A stretch of DNA of 18,998 nucleotides from Natrialbaceae archaeon. GTDB lineage: Archaea > Halobacteriota > Halobacteria > Halobacteriales > Natrialbaceae. The notes below the pieces were generated by a model. The model saw only the letters and a list, made by a program, of their open reading frames with translations. It was not told the DNA's origin and did not search any database. Positions 14,797 to 18,998 of this stretch are shown here, one piece after another; positions within the stretch are counted from its first letter, which is position 1, and every line of letters starts with the position of its first letter. The translations under genes were made by a program, and so were the position numbers. The DNA lies in the NCBI GenBank assembly GCA_003552325.1, contig PUKM01000137.1, forward strand, positions 1 to 18,998, read 5' to 3'.

Positions 14797-17097
14797 ATGT
14801 CTAACGAACGGCGAGACCGACAGTATCTCAGTGGAGAAGACAAACAACCTGCTGGGCATAGACACACAGAATCCAGCGCACGACCTGCCTGCGGCTGCGG
14901 CCGTGACCACGGTGGCTTCAGCCGTCGGCAAGTACTCGGAACCGCTGCAGCCGCAGTCGCTGCAAGTGCTTTTTCGCTCCCAGCTGCAGCCGACGACGAT
15001 GAGACGTTCACTATCGTCCACGACCTCCACTCACACAGTGACATCGGCAGCCCTGGTGAGCCGAACATCGCTCGGTATCAGACGCTCGTTCAGGAACAGA
15101 TCGATGGCCGCGATGACGTGATGTTCATGGGAAGTGGCGACGAACTCGGCTCCTCTCTCACCTCGTTTTTCACCGATGGAAAACACAAAGTCGAGTTTAT
15201 GAACGATATGAATCTGACGGGCGTCGGGATCGGAAACCACGATTTCGACTACGGGATCGACGTCGCCTTCGAGAACTTCGAAAACAGCAATTTCCCGTGG
15301 ATCACCTCCAACCTGAAAACGCCTGATGGTGACCAGCTCCCAAACACCGAGGAGTACATTATTGAAGAGGTCGGTGACACCCGTATCGGCGTATTCAACG
15401 TCGTTCTTCGCGGGTTCCACAGCATCACTGACTACCCGGACGAATACATCCAGGAGGACCCGATCGAGGTCGCCGAGGAAATGACGGCGATGCTCCGTGA
15501 AGAAGAGGGGTGTGACGTCGTTATTTGTGCCTCACACGTCAGACACGAAACCCACTACGAAATGGCCGAGGCAGTCGACGGCCTCGACGCCATCTTTGGG
15601 TCGCACTCCCACGTCACCTTCGATGAGGCGGATGAACATCATGGTACTATCATCAGTGAGATTGGCTACGCCTATCATCACCTCGGCGTGATGACGCTCG
15701 ATTCGAGCGGTGACCTCGTCGACTGGCAACGGATCGACCTCGTCGACGAAGACGGGGAACCGGCCGACATCGAGCCTGACCCCGACTTCAAAGAGCGAAT
15801 CGAAGCGTTACGCGCTGAAGTCGACGACGAGGTTTCACAGGTCGTTGGTGAGACGGAACTCGAGCTCAGTGCGAGCGGTGCAATCAACTACGCCGAAGAG
15901 AGCACAATGGGGAACCTCATCACCAACACGATGTTGGATTTCTACGAGGAAGCGGATGTCGCGTTCCAGAACGCTGGTGGTATCAGAACGAACGATACCT
16001 ACGGTCCCGGCGAGTTGACGATGGAGAACATCCTCGAGATCAACCCGTTTGACAACGAAATTATCCTTTTCGATGCAACCGGTGAGCAAATCATTTCGGC
16101 TCTCGGTGCAACCGGTGTCGTCGACGGTGACGACGCCGATACCAGAATAGAATATCTTGGCAACGATGCACCGTTCGGTGCCCAACAGGGACAACAGGTG
16201 GCTGGTATTCAGTACGAGTGGAGCGGCCACGACGGACCCGAAGTACACAACGTGTTCATCGATGGGGAACCGCTCGATCCCGACGGAACGTACACCGTTG
16301 CGACGACCGACTTCATTAAGAACACTGCGAGTGGCTACGAAGCGTTCCACCAGATCCCAGACGAAGATGTCATCGCCGAGTCCGGGACCGAGTACGGTCC
16401 TGCTGTGGCCGCCTACATCGAAGAGCGTGGTACGGTGAGACCGGAACTCGAGAACCGGATAATACGTGTGGACGAGATCGTTGGCGCTGCAATCGATGTC
16501 GTCGAAGAGGGTGAACAGGTCGTCGTCACGACGCCACATCCTGGTGATGCTGCCGAGTCACTCACCGACGAGTTCCGCATCATCGCCCGCACGGGTGACG
16601 AACTCGAAGCGAGTGACGTCATCGACCACGACGATGAAATCGAGGTTCACTTCGATGCTGAAGCGTTCCAGTCACTGGCTGCGATCGAAGAGCCCCACCT
16701 CCGTGTGTTTGGTGGGTTCGACCCCGATGACGACTACTACGATTATGAAGACGAGGACGGTGAACAGCGGGAGCTTCCGGTTGCCGTGGCCTACGATTCG
16801 TTCAAACTCCGGTCGACCATCGAGCAAGAGGATATCGATGCACTGCTGGCTGATGACGATGACGAGACGGATGACGGTGACGAGACGGATGATGTTGACG
16901 AAGACGACGAGACTGACGATGTCGAGGAAGATGACGATACAGCCGATGTAGACGAAGACGATGACGCCACAGAGGCCGACGATGGCACACCAGGTTTCGG
17001 CGCCGCAGCGGGAGCGGCCGGTGTGGCCGGCGGAGCAGCCTACGCCGCAAAACGCCTGAGCGAACGATCCGCCGAGGACGACAGTAGCGACGCCTGA
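14797..17097 (+). CDS. Secreted 5'-nucleotidase/UshA-like metallophosphatase with PGF tail
   Basis: 766-residue exported enzyme that should remove phosphate from nucleotides or similar esters outside the cell. An unusually long 42-residue polar N-region with two cysteines (A-C-G-C-G) precedes the Tat motif S-R-R-Q-V-L-G (arginines 43-44) and an Ala-rich stretch. The two-metal phosphoesterase domain shows D76-L-H78, G-D115-E, G-N147-H148-D149, S-H247 and G-S-H270-S-H272. The C-terminal 5'-nucleotidase domain shows N-A-G-G-I-R397 and N-P-F-D-N-E. A last beta domain, an Asp/Glu/Thr-rich repeat linker and a PGF tail follow, the tail almost identical to the amylase's. GSHSH replaces the more usual GGHTH. 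No alternative start lies closer to the Tat motif, so I keep the ATG at 14797. Confidence 0.92.
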   Translation: MSNERRDRQYLSGEDKQPAGHRHTESSARPACGCGRDHGGFSRRQVLGTAAAAVAASAFSLPAAADDDETFTIVHDLHSHSDIGSPGEPNIARYQTLVQEQIDGRDDVMFMGSGDELGSSLTSFFTDGKHKVEFMNDMNLTGVGIGNHDFDYGIDVAFENFENSNFPWITSNLKTPDGDQLPNTEEYIIEEVGDTRIGVFNVVLRGFHSITDYPDEYIQEDPIEVAEEMTAMLREEEGCDVVICASHVRHETHYEMAEAVDGLDAIFGSHSHVTFDEADEHHGTIISEIGYAYHHLGVMTLDSSGDLVDWQRIDLVDEDGEPADIEPDPDFKERIEALRAEVDDEVSQVVGETELELSASGAINYAEESTMGNLITNTMLDFYEEADVAFQNAGGIRTNDTYGPGELTMENILEINPFDNEIILFDATGEQIISALGATGVVDGDDADTRIEYLGNDAPFGAQQGQQVAGIQYEWSGHDGPEVHNVFIDGEPLDPDGTYTVATTDFIKNTASGYEAFHQIPDEDVIAESGTEYGPAVAAYIEERGTVRPELENRIIRVDEIVGAAIDVVEEGEQVVVTTPHPGDAAESLTDEFRIIARTGDELEASDVIDHDDEIEVHFDAEAFQSLAAIEEPHLRVFGGFDPDDDYYDYEDEDGEQRELPVAVAYDSFKLRSTIEQEDIDALLADDDDETDDGDETDDVDEDDETDDVEEDDDTADVDEDDDATEADDGTPGFGAAAGAAGVAGGAAYAAKRLSERSAEDDSSDA

Positions 17098-17128
17098 TCT
17101 GAAAGCCGACGCTTCCCGATCGTTTCAT
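16978..17128 (+). repeat. Shared tail-plus-terminator module, copy B
   Basis: Second copy of the 151-bp direct repeat, at the 3' end of the 5'-nucleotidase gene. It is in the same reading frame as copy A and keeps the same distance from tail to stop to hairpin. Of the differences inside the coding part, many are third-position changes. The tail protein is identical from P-G-F through A-A-K-R and then diverges slightly. Confidence 0.85.
17096..17121 (+). terminator. Hairpin terminator after the 5'-nucleotidase gene
   Basis: GATC (17096-17099, overlapping the stop codon) pairs with GATC (17118-17121). Inside, AAGC pairs with GCTT around the loop CGAC, with two mismatches in the stem. This is the counterpart of the amylase terminator. 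The inner stem differs in sequence from that copy but still pairs. A short T-rich stretch follows. Confidence 0.5.
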
Positions 17129-17218
17129 CAAATAGGGGAGACAAACAGCGCCACTGCTTTTTGTAGTGTCGTGTTACCTCCTGTTCACTCGAGAGAGCAC
17201 GCGAAAAGCCCGCCACCG

Positions 17219-17527
17219 TCACCACTGTGGGGGCTCGAGGCCGGCATCAGCTAAGAGTGCTTTCCATCGTTGTTGGATCGAGAGCCGAGAGACCCCGGCT
17301 GCTTCGGCAACAGCACATTGCGTGCGACCGTCACTCGCGACGAGTGACCCAGCATAGACGCTCGCGGCCAGGACGGCCGGTTTCGACCGATCTGCCTCGG
17401 GAACGTTCGCCAAAAAGAGATCCGTTGCCGCCGATCGTGCTTCGCTGCTGAGTTCGAGACGGTCGGCGACGTGCTCGAGATCCTTGAGCCACCCTTCCTG
17501 TTCGACCCGAACCCGGGCGTTGTACAT
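17219..17527 (-). CDS. Minimal TFB-like protein (single cyclin-type domain)
   Basis: About 102 residues resembling the C-terminal cyclin repeat of archaeal transcription factor B. Features: R-S-K-P-A-V-L-A-A-S-V-Y-A-G-S-L-V-A, then a helix-turn-helix A-V-A-E-A-A-G-V-S-R-L-S-I-Q-Q-R-W-K. Full TFB is near 300-330 residues with an N-terminal zinc ribbon and two cyclin repeats; here the zinc ribbon and the first repeat are absent. The frame is open to 17704, but the ATG at 17527 (MYNARVRVEQEGWLKDLEHVADRL) is strongly favoured by a TATA box exactly 27 nt upstream. It may bind DNA or promoter complexes as an accessory factor; that role is inferred. Comparable short TFB-family proteins occur in other haloarchaea, from memory. 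Confidence 0.8.
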   Translation of the reverse strand: MYNARVRVEQEGWLKDLEHVADRLELSSEARSAATDLFLANVPEADRSKPAVLAASVYAGSLVASDGRTQCAVAEAAGVSRLSIQQRWKALLADAGLEPPQW

Positions 17528-17550
17528 ACTGATTCTATTGTGGAACGCAG

Positions 17551-17557
17551 ATATAAA
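17551..17557 (-). promoter_or_regulatory. TATA box of the TFB-like gene, leaderless spacing
   Basis: On the minus strand TTTATAT is centred 27 nt before the ATG at 17527, so transcription should begin at the start codon. It is among the best-formed promoters in the window and fixes the gene start. Confidence 0.7.
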
Positions 17558-17712
17558 CATCTGGGAGCCGCCCACCAGTGATGGTCGTTCCATTACGAGT
17601 ATGAGTAGATTGTGACACTCAGCGCAATGAGATGCTACGCCAGGCAACCCATAGATACGGATGAGGGGCTCTGGCTGGCGAATAGGCGGCTGTAGATAGG
17701 TCACGCTTACTA

Positions 17713-17937
17713 ATGGAGTCCACTCACCAACCCGATATATCCACAGCGGGGACCCCTGAAACCCTCATGAACGAACCAACCTGTAAACTCGTCTGTACCG
17801 GCTGCGGACTCGAGATGCCGTATCGAGACCGATCTTTGGCAGAACAAGCAGCCGAGTTGCACCAGTTGCGAGATGCAGAGCACATCACGTTCATTGTCCC
17901 GCCGGATTGGTCGCCCGAAGAACCCGTCACACAGTGA
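17713..17937 (+). CDS. Small CxxC protein of unknown function
   Basis: 74 residues, or 56 if translation starts at the second ATG (17767, M-N-E-P-T-C-K-L-V-C). It contains C-x3-C-x2-C (C-K-L-V-C-T-G-C-G) followed by a helix rich in Ala, Glu and Gln (SLAEQAAELHQLRDAEH) and a short hydrophobic end (ITFIVPPDW). The C-T-G-C-G pair with H70-type residues nearby could bind zinc as a treble-clef-like or rubredoxin-like knuckle, but only one clear cysteine pair is present. It is divergent from the TFB-like gene and 53 nt before tRNA-Leu. No decisive start signal was found. I do not recognise the family. Confidence 0.65.
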   Translation: MESTHQPDISTAGTPETLMNEPTCKLVCTGCGLEMPYRDRSLAEQAAELHQLRDAEHITFIVPPDWSPEEPVTQ

Positions 17938-17990
17938 ACGGAACCGACACCTTCTTACCCACTTCCTCAACTACTGGTATTCACACTCGA

Positions 17991-18073
17991 GCGCGGGTAG
18001 CCAAGTGGCCAACGGCGCAGCGCTTAGGACGCTGTCTCATAGGAGTCCGCAGGTTCGAATCCTGTCCCGCGCA
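17991..18073 (+). tRNA. tRNA-Leu (anticodon UAG)
   Basis: All arms fold by hand. Acceptor GCGCGGG (17991-17997) pairs with CCCGCGC (18066-18072), with discriminator A at 18073. The D-stem is GCC/GGC. The anticodon stem CAGCG/CGCTG encloses loop CTTAGGA, giving anticodon TAG for CUA leucine codons. A long variable arm (CTC/GAG) is present, as required for a leucine tRNA. The T-arm is GCAGG with loop TTCGAAT and CCTGT. No intron is seen and the 3' CCA is not encoded. Confidence 0.95.
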
Positions 18074-18543
18074 TACCGTCTTGAACGCCCGTGAGAGACG
18101 TGTATGGCCGACGAAGGATTCGAATCAGAGAGCAGTCTTGCTGTGGCTGTGGTCCGACCCCAGTTCTTGTCCTCGCTCACGTGCACACAAAAGAGAATAC
18201 ATGCAGTAAGAGGGACTCGAAGATGGGCAGCGTCAGTCTAATTGTCGCTCGAGATTCTGTGCCGCCCGTCACGTGTACACCGTAGAGGTGCGTCACGTGA
18301 GGAGAAATCAGAGATTCGGGATAGAGTCCTCGAGTTGAGTCGAGAGACCTATAGTAGCCACTGCAAGTCATTGCACACCTGTTCGCCAGACGGGTCGGCG
18401 ATCAGTGTGCAAATCGTTTCAGTTGGTACTCTAATTAGGATGCTCCACTGTCGTTCAGAACGGGCTGCTCTGAGCATATCCGTGACGATCACTCGAGCGG
18501 CCGACGGTAACGTTCATTGCACGCGACGGCAAATACTGCCACC
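18074..18543. other. Gene-poor stretch between tRNA-Leu and the acyl-CoA synthetase
   Basis: About 470 bp without a convincing protein gene. Open frames on both strands are short and have unnatural composition. It contains a 10-bp palindrome GATTCGAATC (18117-18126), three CACGTG sites (18178, 18270, 18294), a TATA-like CTATAG near 18349-18354, a strong imperfect hairpin at 18371-18412 and a CTAATTAG palindrome near 18430. It could hold a small RNA, the promoter of the downstream gene, or decayed sequence at a tRNA-adjacent integration point. Confidence 0.5.
18371..18412 (+). other. Strong imperfect hairpin, possible small RNA or leader structure
   Basis: TTGCACAC (18371-18378) pairs perfectly with GTGTGCAA (18405-18412). 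A single bulged C, two more pairs, one T-T mismatch, a T-A pair and CGCC/GGCG continue the helix to a nine-base loop, giving about 15 pairs in total. A TATA-like element lies about 20-25 nt upstream, so a transcript could begin near the 5' arm. It is about 135 nt before the acyl-CoA synthetase start. Function is not known. Confidence 0.5.
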
Positions 18544-18546
18544 GTG

Positions 18547-18998
18547 ATGGACGGGGATCTTACTGACGAGGTGGTACACGACCCACCACGGGAGTTCGTC
18601 GAGTCGACAAACGTCTGGGCGTTCATGCAGGCCCATGGTATCGAGAGCAACGAGGAGTTGCTCGAGCGAACGACGACCGACCACGGAGATGACGAAAGTG
18701 GCGTCGAGTGGTTCTGGGACGAGGTCGTCGAGTATCTCGGCATCGAGTTTTTCGAGGACTACCACAGGGTTCGAGACGACAGCGACGGCCCGCAGTTCAC
18801 CGACTGGTATCCCGGTGGCGAACTCAACATCGCCCACAACACCCTCGAGCGCCACGCAGCGCCGGATAACCCGACCCGAAATCGTGTGGCGACTATCTGG
18901 GAGGGTGAGGATGGGACGGTTCGCGAGACCACTTATCACGAACTCGAGCGTCAGGCCAATCAGGTGGCAAACGCCCTCGAAGCACGAGGCGTTGAAAC
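18547..18998 (+). CDS. Acetyl-CoA/acyl-CoA synthetase (AMP-forming), N-terminal part
   Basis: Open frame of 150 codons running off the window end. It reads as the N-terminal cap of an ACS-type AMP-forming synthetase: F-V-E-S-T-N-V-W-A-F-M-Q-A-H-G, W-F-W-D-E-V-V-E-Y-L-G-I-E-F, D-W-Y-P-G-G-E-L-N-I-A-H-N-T-L, then A-T-I-W-E-G-E-D-G and T-Y-H-E-L-E-R-Q-A-N-Q-V-A-N-A-L. This matches the start of enzymes that activate acetate or other short acids to acyl-CoA through an acyl-adenylate. The adenylation motifs and catalytic lysine lie beyond the window. The adjacent GTG at 18544 is in frame and could be the start instead. No clear TATA box is seen at leaderless distance. Confidence 0.88.
   Translation, partial: MDGDLTDEVVHDPPREFVESTNVWAFMQAHGIESNEELLERTTTDHGDDESGVEWFWDEVVEYLGIEFFEDYHRVRDDSDGPQFTDWYPGGELNIAHNTLERHAAPDNPTRNRVATIWEGEDGTVRETTYHELERQANQVANALEARGVE

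Noticed and set aside
14610..14804. 64-codon plus-strand frame in the AT-rich intergenic region
   Set aside because: Its Cys/Tyr/Phe-rich composition is unlike haloarchaeal proteins and the region looks like a promoter.
17528..17704. 59-residue N-terminal extension of the TFB-like gene with a C-x2-C pair, a possible zinc ribbon
   Set aside because: The TATA box lies inside this stretch at exact leaderless distance from the ATG at 17527, and one C-x2-C pair without a second pair is not a TFB zinc ribbon.
18111..18130. GATTCGAATC resembling a tRNA T-loop, possibly a tRNA fragment or attachment site
   Set aside because: The flanking bases do not pair as a T-stem or acceptor in either orientation and do not match the tRNA-Leu 3' end beyond the common TTCGAAT.
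18242..18547. 101-codon frame before the acyl-CoA synthetase
   Set aside because: It starts at a non-ATG codon, is Arg/Ser/Cys-rich and contains the hairpin, with no sign of protein-level constraint.
1..18998. CRISPR array, insertion sequence, prophage or defence genes
   Set aside because: I found no regularly spaced repeats, transposase motifs, or nuclease, helicase or toxin genes. The only sizeable direct repeat is the shared 3' module.

Overview
The window is haloarchaeal chromosome. The evidence is high GC, very acidic predicted proteins, twin-arginine export signals, PGF-type C-terminal tails, leaderless-style TATA boxes about 27 nt before start codons, and archaeal versions of CoaD and TFB. 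The palindrome CTCGAG is very common and CTAG is almost absent. This suggests Natrialba/Natronorubrum-like relatives, but the genus is an inference.

Region 1 (30-3560) is a tight four-gene electron-transfer operon, fixA-fixB-fixC-fixX. It encodes the two electron-transfer flavoprotein subunits, an FAD quinone oxidoreductase and a ferredoxin-like partner. The first two junctions are ATGA overlaps and the last gap is 2 nt.

Region 2 (3561-10231) is mostly housekeeping. It holds a small unknown protein, a Tat lipoprotein, a class I/II aminotransferase, a small helical protein, an EamA transporter, a malic enzyme fused to a phosphotransacetylase-like domain, and archaeal phosphopantetheine adenylyltransferase. 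Several genes are convergent or divergent.

Region 3 (10232-17130) is the most distinctive part. It encodes two large Tat-exported surface enzymes in tandem: a 1357-residue GH13 amylase-type protein with two C-terminal glucodextranase-C-like modules, and a 766-residue UshA-like 5'-nucleotidase. Otherwise unrelated, they share a 151-bp 3' module (about 87% identical by hand alignment, no gaps). It covers the end of an acidic linker, a PGF tail, the stop codon and the terminator hairpin. An AT-rich intergenic stretch with a dyad separates them.

Region 4 (17131-18998) holds a minimal TFB-like protein with its own clear leaderless promoter, a divergent small CxxC protein, tRNA-Leu(UAG), and about 470 bp without a convincing gene. 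That stretch contains a strong imperfect hairpin and three CACGTG sites. The window ends in the first 150 codons of an acetyl-CoA-synthetase-like gene.

I see no CRISPR array, transposase, phage genes or defence island. The best candidate for something new is the shared surface-protein tail-plus-terminator cassette. The hairpin before the acyl-CoA synthetase is second.
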